The notes under the pieces: generated by a model
Told to the model about the DNA's origin: nothing
The model's database searches: none
What the model saw: the letters and a program-made list of their open reading frames with translations, nothing else
DNA from: Micromussa lordhowensis
Taxonomy: Eukaryota > Cnidaria > Anthozoa > Scleractinia > Lobophylliidae
Direction: 5' to 3'
Length of the DNA stretch: 64,000 nt
Assembly: GCA_964020085.1 (NCBI GenBank)
Contig: OZ026596.1
Location: 8,590,739 to 8,654,738 of the forward strand
Shown here: positions 35,464 through 49,675 of the stretch, in pieces
Layout: each line of letters begins with the position of its first letter
Numbering within the stretch: position 1 is the first letter of the stretch
Position numbers and translations under genes: made by a program

Positions 35464-35870
35464 ACAGTCAAACCAAAAGTAGCCAACTTTTTTGTTTTTT
35501 GCCGATCTTCATCGTCCCCTCCCCCCTTTATACGCCTGCTACGCAGGCTAAACCAAGTGAAGCGTACCCCTCAAGATTACATGAATGAATTGAATCCGCC
35601 AGTTGTTTGAAGACTGAATGCAACAATGACCTACTCATTTGAATATCGAACTCGCTAATCATTTCAAAAATCAATGTTTAACTAATTTTTTTTAACATTA
35701 AACCCGTTAGCGACCGTTAGCCGTATTCTTAGAATGTGAGTACCGGGTTCGATATTCGAATAATCAATTCATTATTGCATTTTTGAAACGACTAGCGGGT
35801 TCAATATTCAAATACAATCAATTCATTAATGTAATCTTGATGGGTACGCTTCGCTTGGTTTTGACTGTAA
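35464..35870. mobile_element. Foldback MITE
   Basis: ACAGTCAAACCAA at 35464 pairs with TTGGTTTTGACTGT ending 35869. Inner arms (GAAGCGTACCCCTCAAGATTAC at 35557 and its near-complement around 35835) pair as well. No coding sequence is present. Confidence 0.65.
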
Positions 35871-36324
35871 GAAGAGAGCGATGTTGAATAGTCCCAAGAC
35901 ACCGGCTCTCTGATCGTCCAAAATTTATTTCTGACGTTGGATGGACTATATTAATTACTGACGGCAGGATGGGCAGGCTCGCGGGGTGTCATGGGACGTT
36001 TAGGGACTATTTAGGCTTTTGGCTGGGGAATTAGGTCATTCTAGGTTAGTCAGTCTTCGTGTTCGTCCACGTTTTTATTGAGCTTTGGTTATATCAGCTT
36101 GTATAATTGTAAAATGTTCTACCTCACTGATTTTGTTCCCTTTCCTCGGGGTTTCGTGCTGCTGCATTAGATGAGGAATACGTTTCCACATATTTTTTGG
36201 CTACATCTAAAGTGTGTTTTTTTTAAGTGGTATTTCGTATCTGGCGTAGCACAGGTTCTAACTGTTAGAACTAATAGTTGTAATTTGCAAGGATACGGAT
36301 TATGAGATGTAAATACACCTTTTT
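35871..36324. other. Unassigned intergenic sequence
   Basis: Nothing is recognised between the foldback MITE and the palindromic element at 36326. There is no reading frame of note. Confidence 0.4.
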
Positions 36325-36325
36325 A

Positions 36326-36650
36326 TGACAACTGCAGAAATTCTCGCGCGCTCATTGGCTATTTTTTATCGTCAATATGCGGACAGCCACATGAATTTGA
36401 AATTCGTGCGACGCGTCAGCGAGCGAGAGCGGACAATTCGACCATTTGTTATCGTAAAAAACAAATTGATGTCAGTTTTTAATGAGTCTGTCCTGTTATT
36501 GACAATGAATTTCGTCATCACATTGTCAAAGTTGTCTGCGGATCCACTCGGCTATCGCCTCGTGGATCCACAGCTACTTTGACAATGTGATGACGAAATT
36601 TATGATCAATAACAGGACAGACGCATGAAAAACTGACGTCAATTTGTTAA
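36326..36650 (+). mobile_element. Palindrome-ended element, copy 1
   Basis: The element runs from an ACTGCAGAAATTCTCGCGCG end to a ~310-bp core whose second half folds on itself (TGACAATGTGATGACGAAATT and its complement). A second copy in inverted orientation lies at 40822-41127 within a THOC5 intron. Confidence 0.75.
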
Positions 36651-37138
36651 ATATCAGATGACTTACTGACCGCCGCATCCCCAATAAACTATTCACATTG
36701 AATGTCTCGACTTAATGTAGTCAGAAGTAATACTTTTCCCCCAAGAACAAACAGCAGCAACACATTCCGGTAAAATACAAAAAGGTCATATCTCGCCAAA
36801 GCACCATGGCAAAAATCGAACCATCTACAATTTTCTTGGAGGTCCGAAGATTCAGGAAACGAGGCTACACAAAATAACAGCAAGGACTGAAGGAGAGGAA
36901 AGGGAAAAATGCACCCTCAACATACCTAGGAAGAAAATTTAATTAAGGAAAACTTTAAAATTACAAGAGTATGGTCTAGTCCACAGCATGGATTCCAAAA
37001 ATACGGTTACAACGAGCGCACCCTGGGTACTACAGATGCTTCTCAGTGCGATTTCGTGACGTCCTCGCGTGTGACCGTATCGTCTGCCCTCGAAATCGCG
37101 CGAAAAAGGCCTCTGGCATTCAGACTCATAAGTTGTCG

Positions 37139-40100
37139 CTATCTTTGAGTAAACAGTCCTTGATTTGAGTCATACTTCAGCGGTAGGCCTCGATCCCGAC
37201 CCCTGGGTGAATAAAACAAATTAAAAAAAAAAAGTTAGAAAATCGGTTTTAAGAGGAAATTTTCTGTAATGATGTTTTTCACCAAGAATAGAAATATTGT
37301 CGAGGAAACATGAGGCTTGTCAGCCTTACTCTGCGATTGTTATTAAAAGTGCGATCTCCCCCATTAATCGTTGTCATTAATCGTTTCCAAAGCATGAAAG
37401 TATGGGCACTCTCTACTTCCGAACGCCATTGTTCCCTCAAGAACAAAACACAAAATAATGCAAAGGGAAAAATACGTCTAGCAACCACCCCAAATCTGCG
37501 CGCAGACATACACCATTTAACTTATTTGCTTCATGCAGAAAACAGAAACAAATGAAAAGGTTGCAGGTGTCGATATTGGATAAAGCAATTTTCTTTACCA
37601 GGGTCGACCAAGTTCGTTCCCAGAGCCCAGGCGTTTTCAGTTAGCAGTTCAAGTTCCATAACGGTTTTTGAACATGCGTAGAGAGAATAACCGCTGTGAC
37701 TGATGCTGGCTCACCTTCCGATTTCTCCCAGAGGTCTCGATTTCTCGGTGCTAACAGAAGAGATCGCGATCTCTGGGAAAGAGATTTTGACGTATTTATT
37801 TTCAGCATTTGCTTTGAGAATTTGGCGTTAAATCAATTCCATAGCTTTCTTTATTCTCCTCACCAGACTCCTTGACAATGTGTTAATGTTGAAAAGAGAA
37901 ATTAGATGTTTGATCACTCTCGAAAAGAAAAAGACTACTCACTTTTTAACGCGAAGAAAGAACTTTTCGCGATCGAATTTTTCAGCGCCATCCACATCGT
38001 TCAGGCTACCACACTCCAAATAAATATCGAAACACATCTGCAACGAAACAAAATCAGTTGGTAAAATACCGTGTACCATTGTAAAGGAGTTAACGGTTAC
38101 AATGATTAACTCAGTTTCCCCTGCACCACCCCAGAGGACAGGCTTTTGCTCACCTGTAGACGGAGAAGCTGATTGGCTAAGAGATTTAAAGACGAGTCAC
38201 GTGCTGTAAGTTCTGGGTAGAAAACATTCACTTCTGCTTCTATCGCCTGCAAACAAACATCACACGACTTGATCAACTTTCAAATCGAAAATATAACATT
38301 TTGCGTGTTAAAAATGAAGTAAAATGAAGAAAAGTCTTGGGGGCAAATATAATCCCTGGGAGTTTTCAATTCGTCATTATATACACTGGTATAAAAATGA
38401 ATTTAAACTAAGTAAGTCTTAAACGGCAGTGGAAGCATTTTCCCAGTGAGCGATATCCAGACCTCTAGTTTGGAACAATCACAGAGGGAGGCGGGCGTAG
38501 ACTGGGGCGTAACCCTCAACAGTCACATGACCAAAATCGTGCCCAGAGTCTCTCTTCCTTATCACAAACGCCTTCACTGCTAGCTGTGATTCGGAGACAG
38601 GATTGGTGGAATTCAAAACAAATCCATACCTTGGTAAAGCTGTCCCTTATCACAGTTTGTCCGCAAGTTACTGCGATTGAGAATAACGGCGGCGTTGTCG
38701 GATATTCCTGAGACAAGACTACTGATGCTTTGAGACGCACTGAAAAAATATTGAATAAAATTGTCAAAATTGGGCAACCAAATAAAATCACTGTCTGTGA
38801 AACGTTTTTATGGAATATACTTCTCGGCTTCAACCAAAAACCAAATCCTCCCCCCTGGAGACAAGACTAAGATTCGAATCGAAAACTTTTACCCTATTAA
38901 TGTTGGTGTCTAGGATTTTGTAGCTATTGGTTGTTGCACAAATTTGAATCTACGCGTACAAGTGAGAGCCAAATTGTCAGTTGAAACAGCTGGGACAAAC
39001 CTGGAAAAGAAACGCCTGTTTATTTAAACTAGTTTGTAACTGTTGAATCTAAAACATCAGGTATGACCAAGTTTTCGTGTACGCCCGTTTGTGCGACGCA
39101 AAAGCTTCTCTAGAAACCAATTGCTCATCTCATCCTACAGCGAGCAAAAGCACCTCAGACCTACCTCTGTTCCTCTCAAACACCGCTTGAAAGAGCATGT
39201 CACTTTCTTGAATAAAACCTTCGTCAATAAGACTTTTCAACTCCGGTTTTTCCTGGAAGAGAGACGTCACCTATCAGATCAAAATATCAGAAGGGTACTA
39301 GCCTGCCGGCAGGCTCTTCGCAAGCAGAGGAAAAAAAGGGAGGAAAATCTCCGTTCCTTTCCTTTCCGGCTTATTTCTTTCTACGCCAAGAGCCTTCTCG
39401 CAGGCTATAGATTGTTCCCGGAAAAGTATTGGTCAACTTTAAGAGGGAAAATTTGCTTTAGAGAAAAATGTCCTCACCAGAAATTCTTCGAACGTGGCTG
39501 GTTGCCACGAAGACAGCTTTGCTGATAACTTGCTCGGGAACATTTGAATAGAATTCTTATTTACTGGAATCGTCAGAGCCTCTGTAAATTTACAAAAATA
39601 ACACATCTTCAGATCGCGAACTGAGTAACAAAGTAACGGTCTTTGTTAAAGTTCACACAGTGCAAGTCTAATGATCCAAGTCAACCAGCGTCTCTTTTGT
39701 GTTTTCAGTAGACTATGCAGCAGGCCTAAAATTGGGGGGGGGGGGGGGAAATGGGGGGAGGGAGAGCGAGGATGGAAGGAGAGGGGAGTGGAAGAAAGGT
39801 GTCCCTGCCCCGTAAACGACTGCAACGCAAGCTACTGTAGTCCTCAGTCCACGCTGATGATGCTGTAGCTCCACAGACATGGCAGTTGAGTAAGCAATGA
39901 GTTCCGTCGTAACGTGATCCCAATACATTAAGGTCAGTAAGCCGGCCAGGAGAGCCCATGTTCAAGTTTAAGAAGCACAAGGAGTCCGCATTTTTGTGTC
40001 AAGAAATTAGATAAGGTCAAATGAAAAATGTAGTCGCCACAAATTAGTTTGAAAGGAAGCTAAGACATCGTCGATTTTATGTTCGTTCGGTTCGACATGT

Positions 40101-43100
40101 GAATTCAGGTACTAGGCGATTTTTTCGCTCTTAGATTGCTAACTTTCAAGTCAAGGCTGGAGGAATGTGAGGGAACAATTTGCCGATATTCGTAACCATA
40201 AAAAAGCCAACAGTTAGTAGTTAAGTGAGAGTCCAATAACCATGGTAACCACCTGTCCATCTGTCTTATCGTGCAACGCCTTGTAGTGAGAACTAGCTGA
40301 AGTTTTAAGTAGTTAATACTTATGAGCAGAATAACTGGCTTGCCTATGATGAAATAGCCCAGAATAACAATGAGCTCATTGGCAGCCAATAGGAGTTAGG
40401 ATTACAAAACGAAATATTCGATCATTTGTTTGAAGTCTAGCATAAATACAGGTGTTTTGTGAACTGTCCTTCGCTTACGCCTCCGGTGGCAGGGCACCGG
40501 ATACCACTATCCCGTATTGGGTTACATAACTGCATTGTAAAATATTCTTTGGTTATTGTTCTGGCTACTTTGAACACGTTATTGGATTAAACTCTGCTGT
40601 GGAGCCAAGTAACTGTGTATTCTATCTCGACCCGTAAGACGTTTTGCTGTAATAGATCCCGAAACCTCCATGAGTCTGACAAACTCTGCCGCTGCAAGCG
40701 TGGTTTTCCTCTCTGGTTACTGATACCAAGGAAAACAGCTAAACAGCACAAAAACATACTGTCACAGAAATAGAGCTGCGTTTTCAAAGTTCTCCAGAGT
40801 AGTGTGAACGGGCGCCATCAATTTAACAAATTGATGTCAGTTTTTCATGCGTCTGTTCTGTTATTGATCATAAATTTCGTCATCACATTGTCAAAAGTCT
40901 GCGGATCCACTCGGCCATCGCCTCGACAATGTGATGACGAAATTCATTGTCAATAACAGGACAGACTCATTAAAAACTGACATCAATTTGTTTTTTACGA
41001 TAACAAATGGTCGAATTGCCCGCTCTCGTTCACTGACGCGTCGCACGAATTTCAAATTCATGTGTCCGTATATTGACGATAAAAATTTGCCAATGAGCGC
41101 GCGAGATTTCTGCAGTTATCGTAAAATACCTAATACAGATATGCACAACCGCACATGATTGTGAAAGTTGCTTATGGTGTCCTTGCCTACCTAAAGAGGT
41201 CAGTTGCTGTTGGAGAGCAAGCCTGGCCAAGATTCTTGCTCTGATGGCTTTGATTGTCGCCTCCATGTGAGACAGACTTACTGATGATTTGGGCACAACT
41301 TCCTGAAATGTAAAGATGTGAAACAGATGTAGAGAGTGAAAAGATGCAGCTGCTAACTCGTATTCTAAACAATTAACACTGCTTAATCATTCTGTTTTCA
41401 AGTGTTTCTAGAGAATGTTTCAGTGACACATGAGGGAAGGACAAGAAGGAACAGGCGCGAGGAAGGGGTGGCTAGCCCCACTTCCTCTTTTTATCAAAAC
41501 TACCTAACAACCAATGAATAAAGGGGGCAAGTTTCTAAAGAAACTGTGATGCTGCGTTGGTGGGGAGTATTACAAGAAAATTTGGTTTTATCAACTGAGT
41601 TGATGATGTGAATTGGCCACCGTAAAGAGATTCGAAAGCTGACGTTTTGAGCGTAAGCCCTTCGTCGGAGCAAAGCCTAATCCGAAGGGCAATGCTCGAA
41701 ATGTCAGCTTTCAAATCTCTTTATGGTGGCCAATTCACATTATCAACTCAGTTGATAAAACCAAATTACCTAACAACCAACCAACTAACTTCAGACAAAA
41801 GGGACTAACAGCAGTATAATAAAACAAATGATCCTGGATAATGTTATTTTTATGAAAAAAAAAGCCCATCGTGTTGACAAGAAATATTTCCCAGAAAAAG
41901 TAGTTTGAACTTTCCTAACATTGCATTACTCTATGGCTAACAAATTGTGGAGCTGAAAAATTGTGCTGAGCTGAGCCTGGTATCTAAGGATAAACATGCT
42001 CCCTGATCATGCTGAGGGCAACAGCAATTTTGTTTTTCCTCTGACAGAGCTAGCACTCAAAATGTCAGCTTTTCAGAAATTCACTATGAAGGGTAATTAG
42101 CCTTAAACAGCTTCAAATTGATATTCAACTTGTGTTTTACCTGCCTACCCATGCAACTAATCACTTTGCTGCAAAACTGATTTTGGCTGATTTGATTGAA
42201 GTATCCCAGTGTCATTTCAGTTAAAACTGCTTAGAACTAAGGCCGAGATCTATACAGATCCCAATTGAACATAGCCTAAAGTAAGAGCATTGAGTGCCCC
42301 TTACATGTGATTCCTCAGGTAAAAAGTCCAGTCCACTGATCCTTTGAGCCCACATATATGGCTTGCCCACTAGCATGACAAAATCCTCAAAAGTGGTAAT
42401 TCTGAAAAAATGTAGTCAAGTTAACATTACAACTAGTTTCTGTAATAATGCATTGTAATCCTGATGTTTCAAAAACAATTTTTTTCAAACCTTCAATATT
42501 AGTAAAAACAATATTTTGCTCTTATGGCAAAAATAAATGGGCAAAATTCACCCTTTACTCTTTTAACCTCTTGATGTTTCAAACAATTTTCATTTGAACC
42601 GTTAAACTTAGTTCACTTATAACAAGTTTATACAGGAAACCATTTAATTATGTTTGATCGAATACACTGGGTTTAAAAGGAGACAACAAAAAATAACAGT
42701 TCAAATTCCAACTTACCCAACTTTAGAAAGTTGATAGAGACTGGATGGGTTTGGTGCCTTACCACCGTCGTCGTCAGGAAACAGATTGGTTAGCAATGAC
42801 TTGGGAGAAAGAAGAGCACTACAACACAAACAAACAACGATGTCATAAAGAAATTTTCAAGTGAGTGTCGTAAAACCAAACCCAAAGTAATAATATTACT
42901 CTGGCCAATCACAAATTACTTACGCGATCCAGTGAACCAATCAAAACCCAAAGCAAATGCATGTAGCTTTAAGTGTAGCCAATGCAGAGCACAGGAAAAT
43001 GTGTGCAAGCAAGTCAAGACTTGATTTTACTTCTGATTTGATGACAAAGTGGAGCAAATTTATCAGCCAATCACTTCACACGGTAATGCAAAAGTGTGAA

Positions 43101-43601
43101 GCCTTGGAGCCAAGGCTGGCTCATAGTTGCAGGAGCTTATCCCGGTTTCTGTAGCATGAAGCGGCTAGAAGTATTTCTACTTCCCCTGGACGGGATGCTA
43201 GTCCATCACAGGTCACTCCCCCGCAATTTTGTTAGGTTTCCCCAACAAATAGCAGGTACCCATTTATACCCCTGGGTGGAGAAAGGTACTGTGAGAGTAA
43301 AGTGTCTTGCCCAAGAACACAACACACTGTCCCCGGCCAGGGCTTGAACCCGGACCGCTCGCTCCGGAGTCGAGCGCACTAACCATGAGGCCACCGCGCC
43401 TCCCAAAACAACAAACACAAAACCATGCAAAACCACAGCAATTGTGAATAACATTCAACAATAAACTGAAAACTGCTCTAAATAATAAGCATCATGGTAG
43501 AAGGCTTGTTTGTTTGTTATATCAAGAGATTCAAAACTATATTACTGTTCAGATAGGCTTGAAACTGATATACATTTAATTATTACATCAGCATTCCTAG
43601 T

Positions 43602-43657
<56 letters not shown>

Positions 43658-46600
43658 GTACATATTAGAACTGTACCAGGAGTCGAGGTGCCTGTTTGTC
43701 TGTTCCAAAAATACATACCTGTTTGCTAATACTGGTTCTGGCACTGTTTCACTTAAAGCTAATGATGGTGATACTACAACGGTGTTGAACGTCGGCAGAA
43801 AAGAAAACAACAAATCAACTGTTGCTTTGTCTGGAAGAGAAAACATGAAAGTTCTAAGCCTTTAGAGCAATGTAAATGATCTTATTATTTTATAAATGTA
43901 CTTCCTATGGCATGTTTTCAACTTTTTCCTTCCTAGTCTGAATTTTAATTGAAGGAGAATAAATCAATATACCAGATACTGCATCAGAATTGGCTCATAA
44001 CATCACTCAGGCATTTACTGATTTTCTTCTTGAACTGTTTGCAAGCAAGTTTGTAAAAGACAAGTTTGTAAAAGAAGGAACAAAAGTACATGTACATTGT
44101 GTGCATTGAAGACATCTGGGGATTAATGTAGCATTTCTTGAAGTAAAGCAACCAGATCTAAAGTAGGATATTTGGAGCCAAATTCAGGGGAAAACAATAA
44201 ATAAATGTTTTTGTGGCTCACATCTATACATTACAATTCCTCAACTTTCAAGAGTGGTTTCCTGGGCTTTATGGACCACATTGACAATGTCGCGTTTCTG
44301 ATTTTTTTTCTTCATTCAAACAAGGAATAAGCCTCACAACTTGATTCATCATGCCGAATTTAGTAAATATACAAAGTTTCATAAGAAGCCGGTGGCAAAC
44401 GCCTAGAAATATTGGACCCCCAACTCACCAAGTTTTACAAATTTATGTATGTCATGGGGCAAGCATTTGCCCCCTGACATACATAAATTTGTAAAAATTA
44501 GTAAGTTTGGGGTCCAATGTTTCCATGACTTTGCAACAGATTGTTGTGAAACTCTGCATTATTTATTAAATTCGGAATGTTAAATTTATTTATTCTGATC
44601 AGATAAAACAATAATATTGTTGAATGACAACAGACTAGGTTTTGAAGGTAAAAACTAACCTTTACATCGTGCTTGTACCAAGATTTGAAGTGGATGTTTT
44701 TTGAGCAGCAATTTTCTTTTCTCCTCCAACCGAGCTTCTTCCTTTTTTCGCCTATGTTTTGACTGAAGTACAAATACAAAACATGTCATGAATATATTAA
44801 GTCCAACTTAGGCTGATATTACTATCTTCATAATTATTGCCATGCAACACCACACATGGTGTCTCCAGCTGCCATGTATTTAGTGCATTTTCAGGTACAA
44901 AGTAAATTTAATTTGTGTTGCATTCCTCTTGAAAGGGTCTTGTACATTGTTGGGGTTTTAATAGGCCATTCTGAAATTGCGCAGGGAACTGGGTGAGTTT
45001 CAAATTTCAACCAATCGATAAACTGACACGACCACACAAAAGATCACATTGAGAGTAGTCATTTGACCAAGTTTGATGCTTTTAGGGTGAACAGAGACCA
45101 AGTTAGAGACCTCAAAACATGGTTCAAAATCCATACAAACGTCTCTAATGTTGAGACAGCGTCCCCCAAAACCATATAATCTCTCAAATTTTTTTATGAT
45201 TTCTGTGAATCTTTTAAAAATTGGCCAACATACATGATCTTTCAAATGGTAGTTGAATGGCGAGATTTTTCAGTTGTCACAAAAATGATAAAAAATTTTA
45301 AGATTTTACATGGTTTTGGGGGACGCTGTCTCAACATTAGAGACATTTGTATGGATTTTGAACCATATTTCAACCATGTTTGAACCATGCTTTGAGGTCT
45401 GTAACTTGGTCTCTGTTCACCCTAAAAGCATCAAACTTGGTCAAATGACTTCTCTAAACGCAATCTTTCATGTGGTGGTGTCAGTTTATCGATTAGTTAA
45501 AATTTTGAAACTCGCCCCAGTTCTCTGCGCAATTTCAGAATGGCCTATTAGCATAGCTTTGGACGATTTTATCTAAGTTTTCTCCTTAGTTTTAGATATG
45601 ATTGAGAAGATATATCAAACACTCAAGACAGTATGTGACCAAGCTTCCAAACACCTCGAAGTTTGTCAAAAATACTCCGCTAAGCTCTCTTCTTGGTATT
45701 TAGAAATGTGGTCAAATACAGTCTTTCCTGTTTGATATATTACTCACCCTTTTGTGTCCTTCAGTGTTTTCCTGATCTGAATCACTGTCTATATCTGCAA
45801 AAGATTAAACAGAAAACATTGTTTAATTGGCAAAACTACATTAAAGATGAAGCAATTTAAGCATCCTTCAAACAGCACCTATTCCCCATGATAAACACAA
45901 ACCTGTTACGGCAGATTTTGCCTCCATGGCAGCCTTAGCAATATCCAGATCACCAAGAATCTTGACCACCAAATGAGGATCGCATGCCTCGTTGTATGCT
46001 GAAGCCTGGACATACAGAATGTAGAGAGGCTGAGGAAGATATCGGGCAGTTTCATGCTGTACACGTTGAGCATCTAATGGCATGTTCATGTACTCTTGTA
46101 CGGGTTGAGTAGCCTATGGGAAAGAAAGGGTAAAATTGTAAGAGCATTTCTTAGCCTGTGAGAGATGCAGTGAACTAATGGTCAGTGCACCATACCCTGG
46201 ATAAAGATGGGGGGGGGTTTAGCCTATTATAAACTACCATCCCATCCAGGGGAAGTGACAACACTCCTCTACAAGAGATATGAAGGGCTCAACTCTAAGT
46301 TATTCAAAGACTAGGCAAAAGGCTAGTAAGTTTATAAAGTGGTAGTCTGCAAGGGCAGTTCACTAGTCTGGAAATATTTAGTCCTAACGTAACATTGTCA
46401 CCGCCATTTGCATCATTCGGCACAATGGGGATGAGTGGCCTTAATCTCCCCCTCCCCATCTTACCTATTCCTCTAACCACTCCCTACCATTTTCTCTCCA
46501 TTAACTAAAATATCGAAAATGAAATAGAGAAAATCAAACCACTTTTGAGTTGTTTACTTGTTTTGTTACTTCAATATCTCATAAAGAAAATCAACTTCTG

Positions 46601-49455
46601 TGTTGATGTAAGTTTATGTTAAACTAAAACACTGTAATGCATGTATCAATTCGATAGATATTAACTGTATACAACATTTTACATGAAAAGCCGATAAACT
46701 GGAGGCTAGGGCAAGCTAATTTGTATTAGCCTAACATAAAGAAGATTTGACCCCACAAAAACCTGTCTCATGGCCAGGATTCATTACTGCTTAGCTTTTA
46801 CTTTTTGTCAACAAGCATCAAACCAATCAAAGACATTTCACAGGTCTCTTCATGGTTATGTCATCAGTGGTTGATGTTCCTCTTGTAGGAACAGGGAAGC
46901 ATGCAAAGAAAGATGCATTATTTATGCAGCTAGGCACTTGTCAAAATGACAATGAAATGAGCTTTTTTGTGCATTTCATTTCTTCATAACTAATTTTCTT
47001 TACCTTCAAAATATTTTCTAGCCTTGGTTGTAAGCTGTCTAAGAATCCTTTCTTGGTGTGAATCTCTTTCAGGAGTGTTTCTTTTTTCTCAAGAAATTGT
47101 TCCTTTTGTGAAGCCAGCCTGAAACAATAACAATGTTTTGTTTTAGAACCTTAATTACACTAGATGTTAATGACAGAAAAATATCCATCTATTCTATGAA
47201 TATTCTATTGGCCAATATCCAGCCATCTTGACCTCATGCATAACTTACACATGCAGACTGCCATACATATCTATTTTATACAAATACTATTAAGCTGTAC
47301 ATCAAGGTAACATCCCCCTAGAAGAGGAGGAGTTTCATTGCTACAGTAATGAAAAAGGTAAAATATTGCTGTTATTTGTGAATTAGAGGGGAATAATTTG
47401 GTTACAGTACCTTTTCCTTTGTTCTAGTTCCCAATCAAGTCTTGCTAACATCAGCTGATGAGAATCTTCCTTAGTTATATCCTGCCAAACAAATTTAAAA
47501 ACATTTCTTAAAATAGTATTATCTGCAATCATAAGGATGCAACACAGCAATACATGGGAAGGCTCACATACAGTGTAGCTTTAACCTTTTTAATGCAACA
47601 TACAGTAAACTCTTTGCACACATATTGTGTCCAATTCCAATTATACATAATCCAAGGCTGCAAATAATTTTTGTTTATATGCAGGTCATTTGTCAGGCCA
47701 GAGGCCAGTTTTGACCGGCCTGTCTGGTCGGACAAAAATGCAAATCAGTATGAAAAAAGTAAATTTAAGAGAGAGTGATCTACTGACACATTTGGGAACA
47801 TTTCAATATTTTAATTGGAGTTCAGATGATATTAATTTAAACGATATAAAATTAAGCTTTTTTGTGGAACCAGATCTAAATGGTTTTATCAGTCTGTTCC
47901 CTTCATGGTTGATGTTTTTTGTGGTTTTTGTAGTTCCAGTCAACACGAATGTCAGAGCTGGATACCATCAGATCAGAGATTTTTTGCTGGCGGAAATTTT
48001 GATTCACGCGCAAAACTTCAACAACTGTAACTCGAATAAATACCAGCAAGTCGGCCTTAATTTGGTCACTTTAAGTGCTTAATACCTTTTAGACTGAAGA
48101 GGGCTAGAGATGTATAAGTATCCATATAAGTTATTTATATGTAACACCACATTAAAAAGTTTTTTGACGCCTGAAGTTCTGTCACACACATCTGTTTTCA
48201 ATTGCAAGTAACAGGTTAATGGTTTCGCAATATATATCAAGAAAATTTGTAATGAATGAATTCTTCAACCCTTTCTGAAAACAATTTTCAATTATAGTGC
48301 TGAACTTATTGCCTTTGAATTTAAATTTCGATTGACTACAAAGCGTGACCAATTCTTTGCAAGTCTCACACTTTTCACACAAGAAAAACCTGTCAAATGT
48401 CAACGCAGTCGGAAACAATGATTCGAACCAGAGACGTTTAATGAAACTGATCTGCAATCATTCCGATTGAAAACCTTTTGAAACATTTTAGATTTGATTC
48501 GGTTCTCTGTCAGTAATTAAATCCACGGAACTTGCAGTTAAACTTGCAGTTAACAAACAACAAAACTTTGAATCTTTATCTGTTTGAATGTTTATCTGTG
48601 AAAGTCGCACGTAACGGAATCTACAATTCTGACAAAAAAAAAACAACCTTTAAGTTTAATGACATAGCTTAAATTATGTGTACCATACACGTACTCTTCG
48701 AAGTGGAGTGTTTACAATTCAACGCGAGCCACGAGATAATTAAATTCTTTAGTCCGCAAACACGTCCCGCAGCATAAATAATTTAATACTGTAATCCACA
48801 ATCGCATCCCCTTCAACTGCCTTTAAACGGCACAGACTGCTCTGCAGTTAATTGCAAATATAGCAAAAATAGCTTTGCAGCAGAAAAATTCCCACGAAAA
48901 CGCAAACGCAAATCCAAACATGGCGACGCGCTGTCTGACTGCCTGGTCGGCTTGGCAGAAGTTTTAATTCATTCCCGCTTCATGGTCACTGATGTGAAAC
49001 GTTATCTATAGCTTCGTTCCCTCCCTCTCGTTTTTCCTCGCGGGGAGGGTACGGCTACACGTAGACTAGAAATTGTATTGCAAATGTTTTGCTTCCGTCC
49101 ATCCCCGATGGCGTAAAAGTTTGATTGCGTTGATGCAACAGAAAGTGGAAATAAAACATAACACCGCATTTTTACGTAATATTGTGAATTGAATAATAAA
49201 ATGTTTTTTCTCCATATTTCCCGGTATTTGGGATAAAGGCATGCACGGTCATCGTGTCCGACCAGGCCAAGCATTTACCCGTCAAAAGCTAAAATTTACC
49301 GGACATTTGTCCGATGACCGACTGTTATTTGCAGGCTTGTAATCCAGCATCACTGTCATAACCCACACAAAGGGCTAAATATTAACAATTAGACCTGTAG
49401 CCCGAAAGGGCTACGGATCAATAGCCCATGAGGCGAAGCTGAATGGGCTATTGAC

Positions 49456-49489
<34 letters not shown>

Positions 49490-49626
49490 TAGTATCACCC
49501 AACTAGTTGGACAGAAAAGGCAATAAAAAGGCTAGCAAATGCAAGTTGAAGAAATATTTATTTGGGGAAAAAACGAAAGAAAAACGGGCGAATTTCGCTA
49601 TTCGATGACTATTACTAATCCCTAGT

Positions 49627-49675
<49 letters not shown>

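Noticed and set aside
36689..36883. Candidate last exon of THOC5
   Set aside because: A good acceptor precedes it, but the phase gives an immediate stop, and the exon at 37202-37139 matches the known THOC5 C-terminus in phase.
37710..37770. Candidate extra THOC5 exon (CACCGAGAAATCGAGACC...)
   Set aside because: It has splice-like ends, but THOC5 joins from 37943 to 37202 in phase without it, and its peptide has no counterpart in the family.
39671..39980. Gly- or Pro-rich frames
   Set aside because: They are created by the poly-G tract in a THOC5 intron.
47690..48082. 130-residue plus-strand frame
   Set aside because: It lies inside a hAT-like element, matches no transposase motif and begins in the terminal repeat region.
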